From NCBI GenBank assembly GCA_029287105.1, contig JARFRT010000287.1:1-7133 (forward strand): a stretch of DNA of 7,133 nt. The letters run 5' to 3'. The notes beneath the pieces are model-generated. The model was not told the origin of the DNA, made no database searches, and saw only the letters and a list, made by a program, of their open reading frames with translations. Numbering within the stretch: the stretch's first letter is position 1; every line of letters begins with the position of its first letter. Position numbers and translations under genes: made by a program. This DNA is from Akkermansiaceae bacterium. GTDB lineage: Bacteria; Verrucomicrobiota; Verrucomicrobiia; Verrucomicrobiales; Akkermansiaceae. This document shows, piece by piece, positions 1 to 6,503 of the stretch.

Positions 1-1485
1 GTCTAACAGCAATATGGGAGGGTTTTTCAGCAGGGCTCGCGCGATGGAGAGTCGTTGCCTTTCGCCGCCGGAGAGTTTGACTCCGCGTTCGCCCACGGTG
101 GTGTCGAGTCCACTGGGGAGCTCGCGGACGAATTGGTCGGCATTGGCGGCCTTGAGTGCCGCCCACATTTCGCTGTCGGAGGCATCGCGTTTCCCGAGGT
201 GCAGGTTTTCGCGCACCGGTCCGTTGAAGAGGAATGCGTCCTGGGTGACATAGCCGATGATCGAGCGCAGGGACGGCTTGGCGATGGTGTTGAGTTCGAT
301 GCCATCGATGGTGATAGAACCGCGGTCGTATTCGTAAAAGCGCGTCAGCAGGCTGACGACGGTCGATTTCCCTGCCCCAGTCGAACCTACCAGCGCGATG
401 GTCTGGCCAGGTTGCGCCTCCAGACAGATGTCTTGCAGGGTAGGTTGGTCTGCGTAGGAGAAGTGGACCTTGTCGAATTTCACATGTCCTCGGATCGGTT
501 GTTCTAACCGTACTCCGTCGGAGGCGTGAATTTCATCATCTTCATCGAGGATGGTAAACACGCGCTCGGCGGCGGCGCGGGACGATTGGGTCATCTGGTT
601 GAGCTGGTGAAGACGTCCCAGTGGATCGTAGAGTGCCCAGATGATGGTGAAAAACTCGAGTAACACGGCGTTGTTCAGTCCGTGGTAATGGATTTGCCAG
701 GCACCGACGCCGAGCACGAGTGCGTAGCCGATGGAGTTGACGAAGCTCATGCTGGGTGAGTAAATGGCCCACGCTTTCATGACGATCAGGTTGGCGTCGC
801 GGACTTTCGATGAGGATTGGTTGAAGCTGGCGAGTTCGTCGTCCTCTGCAGCGTAGGATTTGATCTGTCGGATGCCGGCGATATTATCGTGCAGCATGGC
901 ATTCATTTCCCCGGTTGCTTTCCGTACGATCCGGTAGCGGCCCGCTGCGTGGCGTGTGTAGAGCCAGGCGCCGAGGCCGAGCAGCGGCAGCGGGGCGAGC
1001 GCGGCAAGTGCGAGGATCGGGGAGCGGGAAAACAGGAAGGCCGATACAATGAGTACTTGCAGGACGGCGACCAGTCCTTGTTCGATGCCATCGATGAGGA
1101 TCCGCTCCATTTGTGGCACATCCTCGGCCACCCGGGTCATGATGTCGCCGGTACGGCGATCGTCGAACCACTTGAGGCGGAGTCGTTGGAGTTTGTTATA
1201 GAGTTGCGAGCGGAGGTCGTAGACGGCTTTTTGTTCGAAGCTATTGTTGATCAGGATGCGCAGGCAGTTAAAAAAATCGCGTAAGAAGAAGGCGACCAGG
1301 ACGATGGCGATGAATGGGATGAGCTTGTCGATCTGTTGGGCGTCGATGACCTCGCGCTTGACGCGGCCTGTCATCATCGGGAATGCGAGCAGCATTACGG
1401 TCATGAGAATGGCGCATAGCAATTGCGCGGAGGCGAGCTTGGGATACTTACCAAGATAAGAAAAGATACGGAAAATGGTCTTCAT
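1..1485 (-). CDS. ABC exporter, fused permease and ATPase (MsbA-like), C-terminus cut by window edge
   Basis: A half-transporter of the type I ABC exporter family, which works as a dimer in the inner membrane and uses ATP to move lipids, drugs or peptides outward. Residues 1-310 form the membrane domain, with about six hydrophobic segments near 18-40, 55-72, 134-152, 156-176, 246-268 and 273-290. The exporter-typical stretch WFDDRRTGDIMTRV lies at about 106-119. The ATPase domain follows: A-loop tyrosine near 344, Walker A GSTGAGKST at 367-375, Q-loop Gln415, signature LSGGE at 471-475, and Walker B ILLLD ending at residue 495, the first base of the window. The catalytic Glu, D-loop and H-loop are therefore off the edge; this is truncation by the window, not a broken gene. 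The ATG is chosen because the protein starts with a short amphipathic lead into TM1, as in MsbA-type proteins. No Shine-Dalgarno precedes it. The substrate cannot be read from the sequence; MsbA-like lipid flipping is only the closest architecture. Confidence -1.
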   Translation of the reverse strand, partial: MKTIFRIFSYLGKYPKLASAQLLCAILMTVMLLAFPMMTGRVKREVIDAQQIDKLIPFIAIVLVAFFLRDFFNCLRILINNSFEQKAVYDLRSQLYNKLQRLRLKWFDDRRTGDIMTRVAEDVPQMERILIDGIEQGLVAVLQVLIVSAFLFSRSPILALAALAPLPLLGLGAWLYTRHAAGRYRIVRKATGEMNAMLHDNIAGIRQIKSYAAEDDELASFNQSSSKVRDANLIVMKAWAIYSPSMSFVNSIGYALVLGVGAWQIHYHGLNNAVLLEFFTIIWALYDPLGRLHQLNQMTQSSRAAAERVFTILDEDDEIHASDGVRLEQPIRGHVKFDKVHFSYADQPTLQDICLEAQPGQTIALVGSTGAGKSTVVSLLTRFYEYDRGSITIDGIELNTIAKPSLRSIIGYVTQDAFLFNGPVRENLHLGKRDASDSEMWAALKAANADQFVRELPSGLDTTVGERGVKLSGGERQRLSIARALLKNPPILLLD

Positions 1486-1643
1486 GGTGGGTGACTGCTA
1501 GTACGCTTGCGGGTATGCCATTGTAAAGACAAGTAAAAATAAGAGGAAATTAAGTAAATTTGGGATTGCCGCACCCCCCCCTTGGGCTCTAGTTTATCCA
1601 TAACCTACGAGAAACCAACGATCCCAACCCAACGTAAATAATC
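1486..1643. promoter_or_regulatory. Divergent intergenic region between the ABC exporter and the coiled-coil pair
   Basis: This 158-bp spacer must hold the promoters for both directions. Its centre (about 1520-1562) is AT-rich. On the minus strand TACAAT (1520-1525) could be a -10 box about 35 bases before the exporter ATG, but no good -35 partner is seen. On the plus side there is a C8 run at 1574-1581, followed by TTGGGC (1582-1587) and an A/C-rich, G-poor leader up to the ATG at 1644. No convincing -10/-35 pair is visible for the plus strand. No RNA gene or small ORF is supported here. Confidence -1.
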
Positions 1644-2465
1644 ATGTCAAAAGTATTTGGAACCATCGCAGCTGTCCTCCTTGCTGCCTCTGCATTTATT
1701 GCAATGAAAAATCAGGACGCTTATAAGGAAGAAATCAAGGCATACAGTGGAGACGAAGGGTCGGGTGGAGCTGTTGGCGGAGCGAAAGCTGTCAAGGCAA
1801 GTACGGAGAAGGAGTTGGCCAAGCAGCAGCTGCGGCGCAGTGATGCCGGGGACCAAAAAGAGGGATACCTCGCCGAGGCGGTCAAGGTTCAGGAGGACCT
1901 TGATACGGTGACGGCGCAGTATGAGAAGGCCAATGAGGATGTCGACTCACTCAAGAAGGAGCACAAAAACAATGCGGCCGAGATTGCCAATGCCAATGAG
2001 GTGTTAAAAGGGCTTCCCGATCACAAGGAGCTCGTACCGAAGATCAAGCGGATGCGTGCCGAGCTTTCCCAGGCGACCAGCGGCATTGCCACCCAGGAAT
2101 CCCGTTTGGCCAATCTCGCCCAACAGGACGTGACGGGGAAATCGAAAGTTGCCTCTATCCGTGCGCTGATGAAGCTTCAGAACAGCGGTGAATCATTCCC
2201 GTCGCTTAAGACACGCATTAGCTCTATTTATCGCAACTGGGGATTTGTCATCCTTGCCGCGGGCGACAAGGAGGGGGTGGTAACGGACTCCACACTTGAT
2301 GTCATGCGTGGTGACGAAGTTATCGGAAAGCTCAGGGTCACCGCCGTCGAGGCAGGCCGGGCAGCTGCCGATATCGTGCTTGATTCCGTAGCTGTGGGAA
2401 CAACGCTGCAATCCGGTGATACCGTGGTGGCCGAGCGCAAGGCGGAGAAGCCCGCCGACCAATAA
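1644..2465 (+). CDS. Membrane-anchored coiled-coil protein, first of a paralogous pair
   Basis: I do not recognise a named family. The 273-residue protein has a short hydrophobic N-terminus (about 5-21: an Ala/Val/Leu-rich membrane anchor or uncleaved signal) and a Gly/Ser-rich linker (about 38-48). A charged helical stretch follows, rich in Lys, Glu, Ala and Gln and likely coiled coil (about 55-165). The C-terminal domain runs from NWGF at 198-201 to SGDTVV at 257-262 and is rich in alternating Val/Ile and turns, suggesting a small beta domain. It matches the C-terminus of the next gene's product over 65 positions without gaps. One membrane segment, a coiled coil and terminal beta modules recall MreC-like envelope scaffold proteins, but this is an analogy of layout only. 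The ATG directly precedes the hydrophobic segment. The leader has no Shine-Dalgarno and is G-poor (5 G in 57 bases). Likely co-transcribed with the gene 62 bp downstream. Confidence -1.
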   Translation: MSKVFGTIAAVLLAASAFIAMKNQDAYKEEIKAYSGDEGSGGAVGGAKAVKASTEKELAKQQLRRSDAGDQKEGYLAEAVKVQEDLDTVTAQYEKANEDVDSLKKEHKNNAAEIANANEVLKGLPDHKELVPKIKRMRAELSQATSGIATQESRLANLAQQDVTGKSKVASIRALMKLQNSGESFPSLKTRISSIYRNWGFVILAAGDKEGVVTDSTLDVMRGDEVIGKLRVTAVEAGRAAADIVLDSVAVGTTLQSGDTVVAERKAEKPADQ

Positions 2466-2527
2466 CAGCATCGACACTACGCACACTACACACCAACACC
2501 TACCAATCTCAAAACACTTTACTGACT
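2466..2527 (+). promoter_or_regulatory. G-poor spacer and leader between the coiled-coil genes
   Basis: The 62 bases between the two paralogous genes contain only four G residues and are rich in A and C with repeated CAC/ACA triplets. This should leave the mRNA almost unstructured ahead of the second ATG. There is no purine-rich Shine-Dalgarno; the last bases before the start are CTTTACTGACT. No terminator hairpin is visible, which supports read-through from the first gene. An open leader could replace the Shine-Dalgarno in ribosome recruitment; this is an inference. Confidence -1.
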
Positions 2528-3334
2528 ATGAAAGCTATACTTTATCTTATTGCCATCGCCGCCATTGGAGCGGGGGGCTGGTTCTCCTACGACACCATGA
2601 ACAAGTTCACCCAGCTTAAGGCTGATCGTGAAGAGCTTGAAAAACAGAATGAAAACCGGAAGGCCAGTATCAAAACAACCAAGGAAGAAGCCCTGGCGGT
2701 GGAAGCCGAACGCGATGCGGCCAAAGCCAAGCGTGACGACACAACGGCAGAGCTCGAGTTGAAGGAGAAGAATTTGAAGCTTTCCAAGCGCGAAGCCGCT
2801 ACGTGGAAAAGCAAGATTGCCGAGCAGAAGGAGGAGATGGAAGGAGTCCAGAATGTGATCGCGAGTATCAAAAATTCCTTCAAACAGCTGGGTGAAGTAG
2901 AACTCGATCAGATTCCCGGTCTTGTGAAGAAGCTTGAGGATGATCTCAAAGAATCCAGCCGGAAACATGAAGAGCTACAATCACTTGCCGATGCCGCTGA
3001 CAAGCGTGTGGCAAATAACAACGAGCAGCTTGAAGACCTTAGCCAGCGTATTGCCAAACGGGCTGCCCACATCAGGGGCAACTCTGCGGAAGGTCAGATC
3101 ACCGCGATCAATCATGATTGGGGGTTTGCCATTGTTAGTATTCCCAGCAACATGCCGGTGAACGAGACTTCGAAGTTGATGATCAAACGGGGCGCGTCAT
3201 TCATCGGCCACCTCAAGATCAATGCCATCGAGGGCACGCGCATCGTGGCCGACGTCGACTACAAGAGCATGACTCCGGGAATGGTTGCCCAGCCCGGTGA
3301 CAGCGTGGTGCTGTCCAAACCGGTGACCAACTAA
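2528..3334 (+). CDS. Membrane-anchored coiled-coil protein, second of a paralogous pair
   Basis: Not assignable to a named family. The 268-residue protein starts with a membrane segment (about 3-19, ending in GAGGWFSY). A long, highly charged helical region follows (about 27-120 and 133-182), dominated by Glu, Lys, Ala and Gln, with a break near 121-132 containing GEVELDQIPG. The C-terminal domain spans about 196-264: HDWGF at 196-200, KRG at 220-222, FIGHL at 225-229 and PGDSVV at 256-261. These fall one residue earlier than the matching positions of the upstream protein, so the domains align without gaps; by hand count 24 of 65 positions are identical. The coiled coils are far less alike, so this is an old duplication. 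With a lysine-poor short N-terminus the coiled coil and C-terminal domain are probably outside the cytoplasm, but orientation is not proven. Hetero-oligomer formation with the first protein is plausible. Coding sequence is confident, function unknown. Confidence -1.
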   Translation: MKAILYLIAIAAIGAGGWFSYDTMNKFTQLKADREELEKQNENRKASIKTTKEEALAVEAERDAAKAKRDDTTAELELKEKNLKLSKREAATWKSKIAEQKEEMEGVQNVIASIKNSFKQLGEVELDQIPGLVKKLEDDLKESSRKHEELQSLADAADKRVANNNEQLEDLSQRIAKRAAHIRGNSAEGQITAINHDWGFAIVSIPSNMPVNETSKLMIKRGASFIGHLKINAIEGTRIVADVDYKSMTPGMVAQPGDSVVLSKPVTN

Positions 3335-3348
3335 GCTTGGCCTTCTGG

Positions 3349-3371
3349 GGCGGCGGCTAGATCATGCCGCC
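3349..3371. terminator. GC-rich stem-loop after the coiled-coil pair
   Basis: GGCGGC pairs with GCCGCC at 3366-3371. The left arm can use either of two registers (3349-3354 or 3352-3357), giving loops of 11 or 8 bases. It begins about 15 bases after the stop codon of the second coiled-coil gene. No T-run follows directly, so it is not a textbook intrinsic terminator; it might act as a weak terminator or an mRNA 3' end stabiliser. Confidence -1.
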
Positions 3372-3459
3372 ACCCTCATACAATCCTGAATGAGGCGACG
3401 GGCGTCAACCCCCTCGCGATACGAGAACGGAGTCCTTGCGGGCTTCGTTTTTTGTGATC

Positions 3460-3480
3460 CGGCCGCTGCCTGACCGGCCG
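3460..3480. terminator. Perfect 6-bp stem-loop directly after the dnaG stop codon
   Basis: CGGCCG (3460-3465) and CGGCCG (3475-3480) form a perfect 6-bp GC stem around a 9-base loop. On the minus strand it begins at the base after the dnaG stop codon (3481-3483). No U-tract follows in the dnaG direction. In the plus direction a T6 run (3448-3453) precedes the hairpin, the wrong order, and only a poor imperfect hairpin (about 3421-3448) lies before that T-run. It may mark the dnaG transcript end, but termination efficiency is uncertain. Confidence -1.
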
Positions 3481-5316
3481 TTACCTGATAAAGCGTTGCT
3501 GGAGGTTTTTCAGGATGTTCTGGAGCTCCTTGGCCTGGTTCATCAGGGCCACCATTTCCTCGGGGCCGAGATTCGGCTCGCGCAGTCGGGAGCGGATGGA
3601 GGCCTCCTTGTTTTGAAAATGGGTGCTGACCAGCATGGCGGTGGTTTCCTCGGCCGCCCGCACGGGGTTGTCCGCGGTTTCGCCGACGAGGGCGCTACGC
3701 AGGGCCAATTGGTCATCTGCCTCGAGTGAGGTGATATAGGTTTGGATGGCGGCCGTGTTGGTGGGGTCGGGCAGTTTGCGCAGGATGTTGCGCAGGATCG
3801 AGCCTCCGGGCAATGATTCCAGCGGGTCGGTCAGCGATTCGAGTTGTTCGCCGAGCCATTCCTGCGCTTCTTGCGAGGTGAGGGCGAGGTGGCAGAGGTA
3901 GGCGACCGAGCCGTTGACGGGGGTGGCGATGGTACGCGGTGTATCGGACGCGCTGTCCTTGGCGGATTGGCGGTTCTCGTAAAGCTTGCTGCGCGCTTGT
4001 TGCTTTTCGGCGAGGACCACCTCGCCGCGGAGTTCCTCGGCGCCGATTCCGAGTTGGGTGGAGATTTGGTTGATCAGTGCCTCCTTGGACATTTTATCGC
4101 CGACGTGGGCGACCAGTGCGGCGAGGTCATTGGCGAGTGCGGCCCGCTCCCGGATCGAGCTGAGGTCGCGGGTGGCCATCTCGTGTTGGAGTTTGACGGT
4201 GAAGTATTCGTCAGCGTCGGTGACGAGTTTTCGGAACGCCTCGGCGCCGTCCCGTTTGATCAGCGAGTCCGGGTCCTGACCTTGGGGCATGGCAACCATC
4301 CGGATGTGCATGCCCTCGGGCGCGAGGATGGTAAATGCCTTGTCCGCGGCCTTGAACCCGGCACCGTCGGCATCAAAGCAGATGATGACATCATTGGTAT
4401 AGCGCTTGAGCAAGCGTGCGTGGTCGGGGGTGCAGGCGGTGCCGAGGGTCGCGATGGCGCTGCCGATGCCGCTTTCGTGGCAGGCGATGACATCGATTTG
4501 GCCTTCGCAGAGCAGGGCGAATTTATCCTTGGTCATGATGCGCCGCGCCTTGTCGAGGGCGAAGAAGACCTTGGATTTTTTGAAAAGGGGGGTCTCGCGG
4601 GAGTTGATGTATTTTCCGGTGTTAGGGTCGTCACGCAGTTGTCTGCCGCTGAAGGCGATGATGTCACCATAGTCGTTGTGGATGGGAAACATCAACCGCC
4701 CCCTGAAGCGGACATAAAGGCCGGCACGCGCATTGTGTTCTTCTTTCTGGCCGGCGAGGTCGCAGTTGACAAGATCACGGCCGGTGAATTTTTTGTCCCG
4801 TGCCCAGTTGAGAAAGACGTCGGGATTGTCCGGCATCCAGCCGACGATCCAGCGTTCCGCCATTTCCTTGCCGTACCCGCGGGATTTGAGGTAGTCGCGG
4901 GCGTGTTGGGCGTCGGGCGAGGTGAGCAGTTGCTCGTGCATGAAGCGTGCGGCCTGGTTGTGGACCTCGATCAACCTCGACCGGTTCTTGCGGCGTTTGT
5001 CGGCTTCGGGATCGTAGACTTCCTCCTGGATGAGGACACCGCTTCGGGTGGCGAGTTTTTTGACGGCGTCGGGGAAGGGGAGGTTTTCGTAGGCCATGAC
5101 AAAGCCGATGGCGCTGCCGCCCTCGCCACAGCCGAAGCAGTGGTAGGACTGCCTGGCGGGGTTGACCATAAACGACGGGGTTTTTTCGTTATGGAATGGG
5201 CAATTGGCTTTGAAATTCGAGCCGGAGCGTTTCAGCGGCAGGTAGGAGCCCACCAGATCCACGATATCCGTGGCGGCGAGAACCTGCTCGATAGTTTCAT
5301 CTGGAATGCGACCCAC
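3481..5316 (-). CDS. dnaG: DNA primase DnaG
   Basis: Makes the short RNA primers for lagging-strand and origin DNA synthesis, working with the replicative helicase at the fork. At 611 residues it has normal length and all three modules. The N-terminal CHC2-type zinc finger has ligands Cys39, His42, Cys60 and Cys63. The catalytic core contains the RNA-polymerase basic stretch (about 197-236) and the Toprim motifs: EGQIDVI with catalytic Glu271, DADGAG with metal-binding Asp315 and Asp317, and GQDPDSLI at 345-352. After about residue 430 the sequence is a divergent, mostly helical region that should include the helicase-binding C-terminal domain. The start is GTG: it gives MGRIPDETIEQVL, which matches the conserved GRIP start of primases. 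A purine run ending GAAGG lies only two bases before it, close for a Shine-Dalgarno. EGQID replaces the more common EGYMD, a tolerated change since the acidic residues remain. dnaG stands alone here, with no rpsU or rpoD beside it in the window. Confidence -1.
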   Translation of the reverse strand: MGRIPDETIEQVLAATDIVDLVGSYLPLKRSGSNFKANCPFHNEKTPSFMVNPARQSYHCFGCGEGGSAIGFVMAYENLPFPDAVKKLATRSGVLIQEEVYDPEADKRRKNRSRLIEVHNQAARFMHEQLLTSPDAQHARDYLKSRGYGKEMAERWIVGWMPDNPDVFLNWARDKKFTGRDLVNCDLAGQKEEHNARAGLYVRFRGRLMFPIHNDYGDIIAFSGRQLRDDPNTGKYINSRETPLFKKSKVFFALDKARRIMTKDKFALLCEGQIDVIACHESGIGSAIATLGTACTPDHARLLKRYTNDVIICFDADGAGFKAADKAFTILAPEGMHIRMVAMPQGQDPDSLIKRDGAEAFRKLVTDADEYFTVKLQHEMATRDLSSIRERAALANDLAALVAHVGDKMSKEALINQISTQLGIGAEELRGEVVLAEKQQARSKLYENRQSAKDSASDTPRTIATPVNGSVAYLCHLALTSQEAQEWLGEQLESLTDPLESLPGGSILRNILRKLPDPTNTAAIQTYITSLEADDQLALRSALVGETADNPVRAAEETTAMLVSTHFQNKEASIRSRLREPNLGPEEMVALMNQAKELQNILKNLQQRFIR

Positions 5317-5331
5317 GGCCTTCTTTTATGT

Positions 5332-5363
5332 GCCAATTGCCAAATACCAAATACCAAATTGGC
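5332..5363. promoter_or_regulatory. Inverted repeat enclosing tandem 7-bp repeats between dnaG and menF
   Basis: The 51-bp gap between the divergent starts holds a perfect 7-bp inverted repeat, GCCAATT (5332-5338) and AATTGGC (5357-5363). The arms enclose or overlap three direct 7-bp units: CCAAATA (5340-5346), CCAAATA (5347-5353) and CCAAATT (5354-5360). Such symmetry in so short a shared control region suggests an operator or a shared promoter element for both genes. No clear -35/-10 pair can be fitted in either direction. Symmetry by chance in AT-rich DNA remains possible. Confidence -1.
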
Positions 5364-5367
5364 TGAG

Positions 5368-6459
5368 ATGCAAAATAATCTTGGTGTTGGCGGTGTGGGG
5401 CTGTTGATTGGGGGCGTGCAAGAAAGCAGTTTTTCAAAACGGATGGCCGACGGGGTGGCGATGATGAAGGCCGGTGACGGCGCCTACGTGGTGGGCTTTG
5501 GACCCTTTGACCAGCGTGCTACGGTTCCCGACGGCGGCACGGCGTTTTACTGCAATGACTTCACCTTGTCCGACCCCCTGCCGTGGAAGATCCCGGCGGA
5601 GGTGGTGGAGGTGGACTGTCTGGCTGATATTGGCTGCGCTCCGGTGCCGGTCGATGTCGAGTGGCAGGAAATCGAGGCGGACGGGTTTGCCGGCGTATTT
5701 GCCGAGATCAACGAAATGATCATTCGTGGGGTCATCGAGAAATCGGTTCCCGTGGCCACGGAGCGAGGCCGTATTGTTGGAGGGGGCGGTGAGTGCCTGC
5801 TGGGAAATATGAAACCCCTGGGGGCTCCGTTTTACAGTTATGGCTGGAATTTGGCGGGCAAGGGGTTTTGCGGGGGGACGCCTGAGTTGTTGTTTGAGCT
5901 GGCGGGGCGCCGGTTGAAAACGATGGCGCTGGCGGGGACGGCCAAGGCGGACGAACGCGAGGTGTTTGCCGTGGACGGCAAGGAGATCAGGGAGCACGAA
6001 TTTGTGGCGCAGACGCTGGTGGCCAAGCTGTCCGATATCGGGCGGGTGTCGCGGGCCGAGCGCAGTATCATGGACCTCGGGGAGCTGGTGCATTTCCATA
6101 CCCCGATCGATGTCGACCTGTTCGCGTCACGGGGGATCGACGAGTTGATTCGCCGCCTGCACCCTACGCCTGCGCTGGGGCCATTACCCCGGACGGAAGA
6201 AACCATGGGCATGCTGGTGGGTTGGCGCCAGCGATTAGGGTGCCCACCCTGTTTTGGCGCTCCCTTTGGGTTGTTGAAAGACGGTGCTTTCCGTTCGGTC
6301 GTTGCGATCCGCGGTGTGCACTGGGACGGTGGCGAGATTGCCATCCCGTCGGGCTGTGGTGTGATTGAAGCCTCCCGTTTGGTGAATGAGTGGCGCGAGT
6401 TGAGGCTGAAGCGTGAGGCGGTCAAGGCGGTTGTGGAGATGGGTGCCACCCGCGCCTAG
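5368..6459 (+). CDS. menF: Isochorismate synthase (chorismate-binding family), probably menaquinone pathway
   Basis: Converts chorismate to isochorismate, the entry to menaquinone (or, less likely here, catechol siderophores); a cytoplasmic Mg-dependent enzyme. The C-terminal two thirds are the chorismate-binding domain. Lys125 in IEKSVPVATER matches the catalytic base of the KVVLAR motif, and Glu173 in GTPELLF matches the general acid of the SPE motif at near the usual spacing. ALAGT at 187-191 has Ala where anthranilate and aminodeoxychorismate synthases carry the Lys of PIKGT, which argues for isochorismate synthase. EHEFV (209-213, metal Glu), LHPTPALGPLPR (264-275) and the GCGVIEAS...NEWRE end (329-344) complete the family set. 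At 363 residues it is shorter than MenF or EntC, mainly in the N-terminal half. The Arg usual shortly after the AGT motif is not in its normal place (AGTAKADER). The ATG at 5368 gives the fullest protein; ATG at 5443 is an alternative. The same frame stays open upstream across antisense dnaG, so a longer call would be wrong. Confidence -1.
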   Translation: MQNNLGVGGVGLLIGGVQESSFSKRMADGVAMMKAGDGAYVVGFGPFDQRATVPDGGTAFYCNDFTLSDPLPWKIPAEVVEVDCLADIGCAPVPVDVEWQEIEADGFAGVFAEINEMIIRGVIEKSVPVATERGRIVGGGGECLLGNMKPLGAPFYSYGWNLAGKGFCGGTPELLFELAGRRLKTMALAGTAKADEREVFAVDGKEIREHEFVAQTLVAKLSDIGRVSRAERSIMDLGELVHFHTPIDVDLFASRGIDELIRRLHPTPALGPLPRTEETMGMLVGWRQRLGCPPCFGAPFGLLKDGAFRSVVAIRGVHWDGGEIAIPSGCGVIEASRLVNEWRELRLKREAVKAVVEMGATRA

Positions 6460-6466
6460 GGCTGGG

Positions 6467-6494
6467 AGAGCGACGCATTGAATGGTGACGCTCT
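6467..6494. terminator. Stem-loop between convergent menF and TIM-barrel gene
   Basis: AGAGCG (6467-6472) pairs perfectly with CGCTCT (6489-6494). The stem can extend by an A-A mismatch and three more pairs, one of them G-U, around an 8-base loop. It lies in the 44-bp gap between two convergent genes, eight bases after the menF stop, where a two-way terminator is expected. Neither side has a real T-run, so intrinsic termination is only suggested by position. Confidence -1.
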
Positions 6495-6503
6495 ATTGGG
6501 TTT

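Noticed and set aside
55..507. Plus-strand open frame opposite the ABC ATPase domain.
   Set aside because: Walker A, Q-loop and signature motifs lie on the minus strand in the same bases; this frame is their shadow.
1..1485. The ABC exporter as a possible pseudogene because the ATPase is incomplete.
   Set aside because: The frame is intact and ends only at base 1 of the window, exactly in Walker B; the missing part is off the edge.
3412..3453. CTCG/CGAG mini-hairpin and an imperfect ACGA/TCGT hairpin before the T6 run as a plus-strand intrinsic terminator.
   Set aside because: Stems are only four pairs long or interrupted by mismatches; too weak to call, though the T6 run keeps it possible.
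3844..5367. A plus-strand frame open for over 500 codons antisense to dnaG and continuous with menF.
   Set aside because: The minus-strand dnaG has clear zinc-finger and Toprim motifs over the same bases. The antisense translation has no family motifs and is rich in Gly, Val and Ala, as expected of the shadow of a GC-rich gene. menF similarity begins only after the dnaG start.
5434..6449. Two long minus-strand open frames opposite menF.
   Set aside because: Both are rich in Arg, Pro, Ser and His without motifs, typical of antisense shadow frames, while menF carries the full chorismate-binding motif set.
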